DNA from: Cellvibrio sp. UBA7671
GTDB taxonomy: Bacteria; Pseudomonadota; Gammaproteobacteria; Pseudomonadales; Cellvibrionaceae
Direction: 5' to 3'
Assembly (NCBI GenBank): GCA_002483145.1
Contig: DLHJ01000002.1
Span: 124,001 to 188,000, forward strand
DNA: 64,000 nt
A program made the translations under genes and the position numbers. Positions 1 through 8,115 of this stretch are shown here, piece after piece. A model generated the notes under the pieces. That model worked only from the letters and a program-made list of their open reading frames with translations. It ran no database searches and was not told the DNA's origin. Within the stretch, counting starts at the first letter, position 1; each line of letters opens with the position of its first letter.

Positions 1-46
1 GGTTAGAATAATCACCTACAACTTCCTCAATAGTCTTGGGTTGCTT

Positions 47-1117
47 ATGACCGATTCAGTAATACAACATTCTCCTATAGATGCGGTGATAACTTGGGTG
101 GATGGTGCTGATCCTGCTCATAAAGAAAAGCTTGAGAAGTATATTTTGAGTATTGGTGGGCAGCGTCCTAGGGCTGCGAGTACAGCACGTTTTCATAGTC
201 TTAATGAAATTGAATATTGTGTTGTATCCTTACTTAAATTTGCACCTTGGATTGGCACTATATTTGTGGTGAGTGATAATCAGGCTCCCGGTTTTATTAA
301 AAAACTTGTTGGCACAAAATACGAGTCGCGAGTGAAAGTAATAGATCACCGGATAATTTTTTCTGGGTATGAAGATTGCCTTCCGTCATTCAGTAGTATG
401 TCCATTGCGAGTTTGCTTTGGCGAATCCCTGGTTTATCAGAGCGCTTTATATTTTTGAATGATGATTTTTGTTTAATTCGTTCATTGTCTCCTAGTGCAT
501 TTTATCGAGATGAAAAGGTGGTGTTGCGTGGCTCATGGAAGGTTCAAACAGAGCGACGATTGATAAAAAAAATAGTCAATTGGTTTAAAAGATGTTTTGG
601 TGTAGGAGAAAAAAATACTTCTAATTCTAGGGTGCGATTTATCGGTGTTCAGGAAAATAGTGCAAGAATGTTTGGTTACATGCAGAATGTGTTTCAGTTA
701 GAGCATAATCCACATCCTTGGCGAAAATCAGTGTGGCGTGACTATTGCGAGCGATATCCAGAAATCTTGAAGACCAATATCAGTTTTCGTTTTCGTTCAC
801 CGCTGCAATTTGTTCCAGAGGGCTTCAGCGCCCACTGTCTATTAAAAATGGGGCTGGCAGTAGTAGATAATCAGCTAAGAACATTACAAATTAAGCCTGG
901 TGATCAGGCTTTGATACGGATAAAAGCCAAGCTCGCTCAGGCTGATCGTGACGCGTCCTATGTGTTTGCATGCTTTCAGAGTCTTGAAAACGCATCACCG
1001 GAAGCACTGGCTACAATTCTTGGCTGGATTGATAAGCGTATTGGTGATCTAGATCATTTCCTGGCGCAGGAAGCAGCTGCTGACCGTGAATTTTACCCTG
1101 AATCTAGGTGTATTTGA
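47..1117 (+). CDS. Stealth-family capsular polysaccharide phosphotransferase
   Basis: Probably transfers a hexose-1-phosphate-type unit from a nucleotide sugar during assembly of a surface or capsular polysaccharide, as Stealth proteins do. Stealth conserved region 1 is visible near residues 11-23 (ITWVDGADP), region 2 near 133-148 (FLNDDF), and region 3 around 219-227 (HNPHPWRK) followed by an FRF block. The 356 residues fit the family. There is no signal peptide or membrane segment, as expected for a cytoplasmic enzyme. The ATG at 47 is the first ATG, but a TTG lies at 41, the frame is open to the left edge of the window, and there is no clear ribosome site, so the true start may lie outside. 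It neighbours GT4, GT2 and acyltransferase genes of the same polysaccharide theme. Confidence 0.85.
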   Translation: MTDSVIQHSPIDAVITWVDGADPAHKEKLEKYILSIGGQRPRAASTARFHSLNEIEYCVVSLLKFAPWIGTIFVVSDNQAPGFIKKLVGTKYESRVKVIDHRIIFSGYEDCLPSFSSMSIASLLWRIPGLSERFIFLNDDFCLIRSLSPSAFYRDEKVVLRGSWKVQTERRLIKKIVNWFKRCFGVGEKNTSNSRVRFIGVQENSARMFGYMQNVFQLEHNPHPWRKSVWRDYCERYPEILKTNISFRFRSPLQFVPEGFSAHCLLKMGLAVVDNQLRTLQIKPGDQALIRIKAKLAQADRDASYVFACFQSLENASPEALATILGWIDKRIGDLDHFLAQEAAADREFYPESRCI

Positions 1118-1131
1118 GTTTTGACAAGTCA

Positions 1132-2298
1132 TCATTGTTTGGAATAAATGGCGTAGAGATTTTCAAGTTCTAAAGCGCAGCTCCTTAGTTGGAACTTGCT
1201 TTTTATTAGCTCCTGCTGATTATTAATGATGTCCAAATAGCTTTCTGGAGTAGCGAGTATGTTGGTCAGTATGCTCGCTAGTGCATTGCTATCTTTCTCG
1301 GCAAAAGTAAAACAGGTTTCTCTGTCTATCAGATTATCGCCAACTCCTCCAGATGATGAGCTGACCACGAATACACCACTGGCTTGTGCCTCAAGAATAG
1401 AGATCGGCAGGCCTTCTGCGTCACCACTATTGGCTGTAATGCTCGGCAAGCAAAATATTTTGCAATTATCGATTTGCTCTTTGACTTGAGTGCTGGTTAA
1501 CGCACCAGTGAAAGTGACGTCAGATAAGTTTAATTGATTTATCTGATTGCGTAATTGCTCTTCCATTCCGCCCTTGCCAACAATTATTAGTTCAGCATCT
1601 GGAACGGCCTTTTTAACTGCCGCAAAGGCATCAATCAGATATTTTGCTCCCTTCTTTTCCACAAGACGACCAACATAAAGAATTCGGTTTTTTCGCTCTA
1701 ATATTGGAACTGGACCTGGAGTAAAATCTTCAGTATTTACACCTATATAACTCACGGTAATCTTTTCGGCCGGAATACCGAACTTAATAGCACGCTCTTT
1801 AATTGCGCTGGACACTGCCAGAAAATGCACTTTGGGTTCTTGGGCAAGTTTCAATAATTGTTGCGGATACTTACGCTTTCTGCGGCCACGTTTACCGGAT
1901 TCCCACCATTCTCTATAGATACTTATATCAAAACCATGCAGTGTGACCAACATAGGCAAATCCAATGCTTTTGCATAAGGCCAAATGTCAACCGCCGATG
2001 TTCCGAAGTGTGCGTGAACCAGATCCGCATTTATATCTTTTAATGTATTGATGCCAGCTGGATCGGCTTTATTGAGCCAGCGATAAGCCATATAGAGCAA
2101 GCGGCGGGGGAGAGGGCTTCTCTTCGGTAAGAGTAATTGCGACTGAATCATCGAGAAGTCAAGGCTGCGACCAAGATATTTATGCCCGACTAAAATAGGC
2201 TTCCAAGAAACAAGCGCAAGCGCCTGCTGCTTGATAAACGTTTCGGAATAAGACAGCAAACCATCTTGATAAATAATGACTTTTTTGCTCATAAGCAT
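1132..2298 (-). CDS. Glycosyltransferase family 4 (GT-B fold)
   Basis: A retaining GT4 glycosyltransferase, likely building a surface polysaccharide. The C-terminal half shows the family signature: a nucleotide-sugar binding segment NRILYVGRLVEKKG, then the acidic pair in EGLPISILE (E-x7-E) and an alternating SGVFVV strand. The N-terminal half has the LVHAHFG and TLHGFD segments typical of the acceptor lobe. A longer reading frame runs to 2370, but the added N-terminus is not like the family. The ATG at 2298, or the ATG two codons later at 2292, gives a normal N-terminus (MSKKVIIYQDG). It converges with the Stealth gene (14 bp apart) and is divergent from the GT2 gene. Acceptor and sugar cannot be told from sequence. 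Confidence 0.88.
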   Translation of the reverse strand: MLMSKKVIIYQDGLLSYSETFIKQQALALVSWKPILVGHKYLGRSLDFSMIQSQLLLPKRSPLPRRLLYMAYRWLNKADPAGINTLKDINADLVHAHFGTSAVDIWPYAKALDLPMLVTLHGFDISIYREWWESGKRGRRKRKYPQQLLKLAQEPKVHFLAVSSAIKERAIKFGIPAEKITVSYIGVNTEDFTPGPVPILERKNRILYVGRLVEKKGAKYLIDAFAAVKKAVPDAELIIVGKGGMEEQLRNQINQLNLSDVTFTGALTSTQVKEQIDNCKIFCLPSITANSGDAEGLPISILEAQASGVFVVSSSSGGVGDNLIDRETCFTFAEKDSNALASILTNILATPESYLDIINNQQELIKSKFQLRSCALELENLYAIYSKQ

Positions 2299-2539
2299 TC
2301 TTTGAATATTAGGTCTTAACTGGAGGTGGTTGTATCGGATGGTATTGCAATCAAAAGTTACACAGGTCATTACAAAGTGGCAAGTTAATTATGAATTTTG
2401 CGGGCTCTATCTTGTTTGCTTTTTATGCTTGTAGGTATAAAATGCGAGCACAAGTATAGTGGCTGTTAAAAAAGGACAATAACAAGAATAGTTAACACTT
2501 TTTTGATCTACGAAAATGAAGTGCTAAAGGAATATAACT

Positions 2540-3529
2540 ATGGCGACGCCTTGGTTAAGTGTTTTAATTCCCGTATACAACGTCAAGGATTATCTTGATG
2601 ATTGTCTTCAATCCATTCTTTCTCAGTGCGATGAGAATATTGAAATCGTCGCTCTCGACGACCAGTCAACCGATGGTTCATTCGAGTATTTACACGCACT
2701 TGCAACAAAAACCCCTCATCCTATAAAAATTCTGCAACATGCACATAATCGTGGACTTAGTGCTGCGCGTAATTCGCTCGTGGCTGCGGCGACCGGTGAG
2801 TATGTATGGTTTCTGGACTCCGATGATGTAATAGCTGATGGAGCAATTGATCAGCTTAGAGGTATTGTCAATCGTCATTCACCAGATTTGGTTATGTGTG
2901 ACTATCAGATATGGCGGCCTGGCGTTGGCATCAATTCTCGCAAGCACAAAAAGGAGTCGCAGGTTACTACCTTCGATGGCAATACAAATTGTTTGTTGGA
3001 AGATCCTGAAAGCCTGTTTAAAGGGTTGTATAAAAAGGGGAAGTTGCATGCATGGTCAAAAGTATCAAAGCGCAGCTTGTGGTCGCAGGGGCTGCAATTT
3101 CCAGAAGGGAAATATTTTGAGGATATGGTGACGACTCCGCGCCTTGCGTTGGACGTGCGCACTTATTACTACTGTCCGCAAGTGTGGGTTCGCTATCGCC
3201 AGCGCGAAGGAAGTATTCTTGCGTCATTCTCGGTTAAAAAAGTGGATCACATGATGTCGGGAGTCGATGGTGTGTGGGCGCTATGGTCTAAAAAATTGCC
3301 AAAAATGAAAGTCGCTACCCGTTATTTTTTTGTCCGATTTTGTGTACGAAATTACATTTCTGCTGTTAAAGAAAGTCGGCGTATTGGTGAAAATATTACG
3401 TTAGATAAAGCTGCCTATAGATCGCGTCTCTACCATAATATTGGCATGGGCAGAAAGGGGTTGGTTAAGTATTACCTGCTTAATGGTGATTTCTTTCGAC
3501 TAATGAAGGCGTTGAAAGTGCTGCAGTAA
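2540..3529 (+). CDS. Glycosyltransferase family 2
   Basis: An inverting GT2 (GT-A fold) enzyme of 329 residues. It opens with the classic SVLIPVYNVKDYL strand-helix, has the first acidic site in DDQSTDGS near residues 40-47, and a DxD-type metal site in FLDSDD near 91-96. An AARN segment between them also fits. The ATG at 2540 is preceded by AAAGGA at good spacing. A hairpin terminator overlaps the stop codon. Its place between GT4, Stealth and acyltransferase genes suggests exopolysaccharide or capsule assembly; the sugar it transfers is unknown. Confidence 0.9.
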   Translation: MATPWLSVLIPVYNVKDYLDDCLQSILSQCDENIEIVALDDQSTDGSFEYLHALATKTPHPIKILQHAHNRGLSAARNSLVAAATGEYVWFLDSDDVIADGAIDQLRGIVNRHSPDLVMCDYQIWRPGVGINSRKHKKESQVTTFDGNTNCLLEDPESLFKGLYKKGKLHAWSKVSKRSLWSQGLQFPEGKYFEDMVTTPRLALDVRTYYYCPQVWVRYRQREGSILASFSVKKVDHMMSGVDGVWALWSKKLPKMKVATRYFFVRFCVRNYISAVKESRRIGENITLDKAAYRSRLYHNIGMGRKGLVKYYLLNGDFFRLMKALKVLQ

Positions 3530-3545
3530 TGCAGCACTGCTTTTC
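3517..3545 (+). terminator. Rho-independent terminator overlapping the GT2 stop codon
   Basis: A 9-bp perfect stem (AGTGCTGCA at 3517-3525 and TGCAGCACT at 3530-3538) has the four-base loop GTAA, which contains the TAA stop of the GT2 gene. It is followed by GC and TTTT. The terminator is thus partly coding. Confidence 0.75.
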
Positions 3546-3595
3546 TGGTTATAGCTGGTAGGGGAGGGATCTCCTGGGGTGCCAATTTTTTGGTT

Positions 3596-4774
3596 CTACT
3601 GACTTGGTTGTAGATTTTTATCTAGCGTTAATTCTGCTCTTGAATTTGATGGGAAATATTTTCCCCTAATATTCATAAAGGGTGTTTCTACAAAAAAGTA
3701 GAGCGCCCATCCGCAAACAATACTCACCGCCATAATAATCACCACCCCGAGCCAGCCATTAATATCAATGCCATATTCTGTGAGCGGCGCCTTCAATACC
3801 TGAAATATGGGTTTGTGAATTAAATAAATTGCATAAGACCAAAGTGCGATGCTCGCAGCGCCAGGAATTCGCATGCGATGCAATACTGAGTTTGGGCTGA
3901 GTGCGGCGAGTACCAAAATGGCAAAGCAGATTGCCAGAAGCGAATAACCCAAAGCGGTTACCGTCAATGTGGTTCCGTAGGCTTCGATGTAGGCGTAGTT
4001 TTTAAATACATAAAACATTATTCCTGTACTTATCAATCCAATAGCTAATAAAAGATTCCCTCTGCGCAGTACTGCAGCATAGGTAGCAGGATGGAAATTT
4101 TTCAGTAGCGCAATCGCTACCCCGGGTAATAATTCATCAAAGCGGGTAAAGCTGGAGTAATAGATATGCTCCATAAAGGATTGCATGGAAATTGCAGCCT
4201 CCTCATGTTTATACCAATTAAATCCCCGTAAAAATATAGCGAGCAACATGGCGGCGGCAATTGCCACCCATGCAAGAGGGATGGATCGTTTGGCATAAGC
4301 AATAAGTAAGGCGATAACTGGAAAAATTAAATAAAACTGCTCTTCAATACACAGCGACCAGGAATGAGTGAAGGTTTCACCTGCGCGCAAATCCAGATTT
4401 TGGGTAAAGGTGAGAAACGACCAGAGTGGTGCTGTGTCTGTTCCACTCAGTGCAACTGGAAAAATAAAATAGAGCGCAAGCACAAAATAATAATTAGGCA
4501 GGGTGCGCAGGAAGCGGCGAATGTAAAACAGTTTGAGGGAAAAATCCTGCCCTTTGGCAAAGGCTGAGAGAATCTGGTTGCCAATCAAATAACCGCTCAA
4601 TACAAAAAATAAATCGACACCAGTCCAGCCCAGTTGGCTCATAAACCCGAAAATATTTTCCCTGCTTACCACCACTTTGTAGTGATAGATCAGCACGATA
4701 AGAATAGCGATAGCGCGAAGGGTATCCAGTCCGTAGAGACGATTATTGTCATGTATATCCATAGGGTGATGCAT
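3596..4774 (-). CDS. Acyltransferase family 3 (OafA/YrhL-like), integral membrane
   Basis: A membrane O-acyltransferase of 392 residues that probably acetylates a surface glycan. The N-terminus has the family pattern: a first membrane helix with RAIAILIVLIYHY (catalytic-type His), then GWTGVDLFFVLSGYLIG, and the RRFLRTLPNYYFVL loop. About ten hydrophobic segments follow, including SWSLCIEEQFYLIFP, a second family signature. The ATG at 4774 has a strong AGGA ribosome site. It converges on the GT2 gene and closes the polysaccharide-related block. The acyl group and acceptor are not predictable here. Confidence 0.9.
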   Translation of the reverse strand: MHHPMDIHDNNRLYGLDTLRAIAILIVLIYHYKVVVSRENIFGFMSQLGWTGVDLFFVLSGYLIGNQILSAFAKGQDFSLKLFYIRRFLRTLPNYYFVLALYFIFPVALSGTDTAPLWSFLTFTQNLDLRAGETFTHSWSLCIEEQFYLIFPVIALLIAYAKRSIPLAWVAIAAAMLLAIFLRGFNWYKHEEAAISMQSFMEHIYYSSFTRFDELLPGVAIALLKNFHPATYAAVLRRGNLLLAIGLISTGIMFYVFKNYAYIEAYGTTLTVTALGYSLLAICFAILVLAALSPNSVLHRMRIPGAASIALWSYAIYLIHKPIFQVLKAPLTEYGIDINGWLGVVIIMAVSIVCGWALYFFVETPFMNIRGKYFPSNSRAELTLDKNLQPSQ

Positions 4775-4855
4775 AGATCTTCCTGATTTCCTCGGGTTAT
4801 TGTTAAAAATGTATTGTCATAGGTTGAAGTGTGGCTTCATCATCAATTGCTTTAT

Positions 4856-5221
4856 TTAAATAAAAGCCTTTACAGCTCCTACCACCAAAAACAACCCCCA
4901 CGAGAGCGCAAGTAGCACCCAAGGTAAGTGGGGATTGGTTTGTACAGTTATGTTTACTTCTTTTTCATCTGCTGGTTTTTGTTGCGTTATTTGATTGGAT
5001 AGTTGTTTCACTTTTTTTACCCGCTTATCCAACTCGCGTGTTTTTTCACTTTGCTGCCGCAAAAACATTTCCATTCCCCGTTGGATACCATTGGCAATCG
5101 CTTTGGTCTCAACCGGAGTCTGGCCTTCTGTTTTTATAGTGTTAGCTATTTTTAACGCTTCAGCACGAAGATCGCGCGCGTCTTTTTTCTGTTTGGTTTT
5201 TGCTGCTGGGGGCTGTGTCAT
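4856..5221 (-). CDS. DUF2956-like small protein with C-terminal membrane anchor
   Basis: A 121-residue protein of unknown function. Its N-terminal half is highly charged and resembles DUF2956 proteins of marine gammaproteobacteria (alternating Lys/Gln/Glu, with a TIKTEGQTP...IANGIQRGMEMF block), a recognition by eye. Residues ~60-85 look coiled-coil, and the last ~20 residues (LPWVLLALSWGLFLVVGAVKAFI) form one membrane helix, so it is probably a tail-anchored inner-membrane protein. The ATG at 5221 is chosen; a TTG at 5260 would overlap the stop of the thioesterase upstream. The genes are close enough to be co-transcribed. Confidence 0.6.
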   Translation of the reverse strand: MTQPPAAKTKQKKDARDLRAEALKIANTIKTEGQTPVETKAIANGIQRGMEMFLRQQSEKTRELDKRVKKVKQLSNQITQQKPADEKEVNITVQTNPHLPWVLLALSWGLFLVVGAVKAFI

Positions 5222-5256
5222 AACTTGGATCTCAAATGTCGCGGGGTGAACAGTGG

Positions 5257-5730
5257 TCAAACAAAAATCTGCATTTCTTCGCCAATTTTTTTGCGCATTT
5301 CCATCAGTTTTATTGCGGTGGCGTGTTGTTCTTTATCTTCATCGGTTTTCGGTATCCACGTAGGCACTTGGACGGGTTGGCCGGATTCATCCACGGCGAC
5401 CATGATTACTATGCAATGGGTTGTCAGGCGACGGTTGAGTGATTTGGGGTCGCATGCGTTCACTTCTATTGCAATATGCATGGACGATTTTCCGGTGTAG
5501 ATAATTTTTGCGCTCACTTCAACCAGGTTGCCTACATGGATGGGCGATACAAAGCGAATTCCGCCTGCATAAACGGTAACGCAGTAGCGGCTGCTCCAAC
5601 CGGCTGAGCAAGCGTAGGCCGCTAGGTCAATCCATTTCATGACGGCACCACCGTGAACTTTTCCGCCGAAGTTGACATCTTGTGGCTCTGCCAAAAAACG
5701 TAGGGTGATATCGCGCTGTGGGCTGCTCAT
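5257..5730 (-). CDS. Acyl-CoA thioesterase (hotdog fold, YciA/ACOT type)
   Basis: A cytoplasmic acyl-CoA hydrolase of 157 residues. It shows the hotdog layout: LRFLAEPQDVNFGGKVHGGAVMKWID at the start, where the N-x-x-G...H-G-G helix carries the active-site Asn/Asp region, then TVYAGGIRFVSPIHVGNLVEVSAKI and the GKSSMHIAIEV strand. The ATG at 5730 has AGAGG at 7 bp spacing; an upstream start at 5754 is less likely. The next gene (DUF2956-like) begins about 35 bp after the stop or overlaps it. Substrate chain length is not known. Confidence 0.88.
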   Translation of the reverse strand: MSSPQRDITLRFLAEPQDVNFGGKVHGGAVMKWIDLAAYACSAGWSSRYCVTVYAGGIRFVSPIHVGNLVEVSAKIIYTGKSSMHIAIEVNACDPKSLNRRLTTHCIVIMVAVDESGQPVQVPTWIPKTDEDKEQHATAIKLMEMRKKIGEEMQIFV

Positions 5731-5982
5731 GTTGGTGCCTCTCTGGGTAATCATTGGTCTGGCTGGGAGGATAAATCACTTTGGCGTTTTAATCACTCCA
5801 TCTTGTGTAATCCCTACTCAACTTGCCCTTGCGTAATAGGCTGTAATAACTCATTCGCAATTCGCCAACTAGGCTGGTTACGTCTAGCGTTATTGACAGG
5901 GCGGATCATTCAGGGATTTGCCTTTATCGTTGCTGATACTTTGTATCGGTGTGATTATTTTCTGCTGAAGGATGAGATAGTT

Positions 5983-7497
5983 ATGATGAAGAATAAATTC
6001 AATAACAAAACCCGTGTAGCTTTAAGCGTCGCACTCTTGTGTGCAACTGGTTTTGGTGCAGCCAGTTTAATGGCTGCGAATGAAAAAGCAGCAACGTCGT
6101 CAGCGGCTGCTGTGCCTTGTGCTGCTGACCCCACTTGGTTTACTGCACCCAGTATGCCCACTGAGGTGAAACAAAGTGCAGGTGTTGGCGATTCAACCTT
6201 CTGCGATTTTTACCAGTTCTCCTGGCAAACCTTTGCTTATTTAATGGCGCAATCCAAAACTGATCCTAAAATCCGGAACTTTGAAGACACTAACCAATAT
6301 CATGAGCTTGAAGTTAATGCCGATGGAGCACCGGCAAATTCTTGCGATGATAAACATGATTCACACACATTTTTCATTCGCACCAGCAAACCAGAAGAGG
6401 CGGGCACTGCTTTTGTCATTCCCGAGCGCATCGGCCAAGCTGGAGGTGGAGCGACTATTTATGACCAGAATCGCAATGTGGTCTATTACGATGTGCGCTT
6501 TAGTAAAAATATGTGTGATGTTAACGGTATCAAACAGCAACAAAATTTTCCCGGTGGCACCACCGAATTAAAAACTGCATGGAAGGTATTAGGGAAGGGC
6601 GATGATGCCAGTCAGTTTATTACCGTTGATGCACAAATCGGTTCGGAAAAAGGCACTACCAAATTGGGGATGATTGGTTTCCACGTAGCGGTAGCAACAC
6701 CGGATCACCCTGAATTTGTGTGGGCGACCTATGAGCATAAAATCAATGCACCCGATTGCTCTGCGCCCTCCACTAAAACAGGCTGGTCGTTTGCAAGCCA
6801 AACCTGCACGGCCGATTTGCAAAGCAAAGATGCACTCGGCATTGTGCAGTGCCGATTTAATAATCCCTCCGCGCAAAAAAAGGTTACTGGCAACCCAACA
6901 GAAATTTGCCGTGAATATCCTTACGGTTCTGCTGAAGGTGATCTGAAATATTCGGAAAATGTTAGCGATATTCAATCGGTAAATGCGGGTGTGCAGCCGT
7001 ATCTAACGGGTAATTTTGCGGTGTTGACGAATTATTTTAATGTGGGTGCACTTTGGGTTAGCGATATTACACAGGATTCGAATATCCCGAATAAAACTGG
7101 CTTGGCGCAAATTTCAAATCAACGCGGCTCATTGCGCCTGGCTAATACGGTTGCTGAAACGGAATATCAGGCGGTGAATACGGCCCCGGGCACGCAATTT
7201 ATATCCAATTGTTTCGGTTGCCATAATTACACCGGTACAGCATCTCCTGCTTCCGGGAAAAATACGACATCAGGCAGCTTGAGCCATATTTTTGATGATA
7301 TCGCTATAGGTTCCGGCCAGTGTTTGGATGTGCAGGCAGCAAACCTTATTAACAACCAACAGCAGGCGAATGCTAACTGCCCAACCACCTGTGGTAATTC
7401 TTCGTCGCAATTACAATGGAATGGCCAGTGGACAAATCAGGATGCAAAATCCGGCCAGCAATTACCTATGACAGTATGTGGTTGTTGTGGAAAATAA
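5983..7497 (+). CDS. Exported protein with a CxxCH motif and a C-terminal MVL-type mannan-binding module
   Basis: A 504-residue secreted or periplasmic protein. It starts with a signal peptide (KTRVALSVALLCATGFGAASLMAA). Most of the chain is a large domain I do not recognise, rich in paired cysteines. One c-type-heme-like motif, CFGCH, lies near residue 413. The last ~55 residues match the MVL lectin pattern: a CPTTC segment, then WNGQW, then MTVCGC, as in mannan-binding proteins. The ATG pair at 5983/5986 is preceded by GAAGGATGAG; a longer frame back to 5803 lacks a ribosome site. A strong terminator follows. The combination of a heme-type motif and a lectin is unusual; binding of one covalent heme is inference. 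Confidence 0.7.
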   Translation: MMKNKFNNKTRVALSVALLCATGFGAASLMAANEKAATSSAAAVPCAADPTWFTAPSMPTEVKQSAGVGDSTFCDFYQFSWQTFAYLMAQSKTDPKIRNFEDTNQYHELEVNADGAPANSCDDKHDSHTFFIRTSKPEEAGTAFVIPERIGQAGGGATIYDQNRNVVYYDVRFSKNMCDVNGIKQQQNFPGGTTELKTAWKVLGKGDDASQFITVDAQIGSEKGTTKLGMIGFHVAVATPDHPEFVWATYEHKINAPDCSAPSTKTGWSFASQTCTADLQSKDALGIVQCRFNNPSAQKKVTGNPTEICREYPYGSAEGDLKYSENVSDIQSVNAGVQPYLTGNFAVLTNYFNVGALWVSDITQDSNIPNKTGLAQISNQRGSLRLANTVAETEYQAVNTAPGTQFISNCFGCHNYTGTASPASGKNTTSGSLSHIFDDIAIGSGQCLDVQAANLINNQQQANANCPTTCGNSSSQLQWNGQWTNQDAKSGQQLPMTVCGCCGK

Positions 7498-7529
7498 TTA
7501 ACACTTTTTTCGATTCACTTGTTAAACAA

Positions 7530-7560
7530 AAACCGCGCCCCTCAAAAAGGTGCGGTTTTT
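7530..7560 (+). terminator. Rho-independent terminator
   Basis: A 10-bp stem (AAACCGCGCC at 7530-7539 with GGTGCGGTTT at 7549-7558, one G-T pair) and a 9-base loop are followed by Ts. It ends the lectin-module gene. Confidence 0.85.
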
Positions 7561-8115
7561 CGTTTAATGGGTTCCATATTGTTTGGCTGGTCAACTTCAC
7601 CCCCGAAAGCAGCCCGGTTCCTGCAACAGGGCAATTCAGGCTCCGGCTTGAACCTGGTTTTGATGCTTATCTTATTGGGATGTTTATCCTACTTTTTTAT
7701 ATTTATTGATGTTTAAATTGTTTTTGTCGTTTATCCCGGTTTTTCACCATTTTATATTACAAGTTTAATGTAACCGTTATCAAATTGGTGTAACTGTGCA
7801 ATGTAAACGTATTCATTGCAAAAAGTGTGTATTAAATACACAAAAATATATTATCCGATAAAAAGACTCAGTGGGTGATTGCAAATATTCCTGGTGAACA
7901 TAATAATAATTTTAGGCCATCTGTGAGGATGCCTATTCCCCATGCTTGCCACTGCGTTGTGGTGGCTTTTTTAACGAATAGGTTTCTTGTGGTTGTCGGC
8001 CATAAAAAAGCACTTATAAAAAATTAGCTCTGCAGCTAAATCCCATCGGCATGTTCGCGTCTCTAATACCAATAAAAACGAATTGAGTTCATCACAATAA
8101 AACCTGGGAATAGCC
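7561..8115 (+). promoter_or_regulatory. Long upstream region of the TonB receptor gene, with hairpin and palindromes
   Basis: About 550 bp without a convincing gene. It is AT-rich around 7700-7900, consistent with a promoter. The site TAACCGTTA at 7771-7779 is a short palindrome and may be an operator. A hairpin GCCAC (7948-7952) / GTGGC (7962-7966) followed by six Ts lies about 145 bp upstream of the receptor start and looks like an attenuator or the end of a small RNA. A 65-codon frame at 7519-7716 overlaps the preceding terminator and is not supported. Confidence 0.4.

Noticed and set aside
7519-7716. 65-codon open frame after the lectin-module gene
   Set aside because: It runs through the terminator hairpin and lacks a ribosome site.
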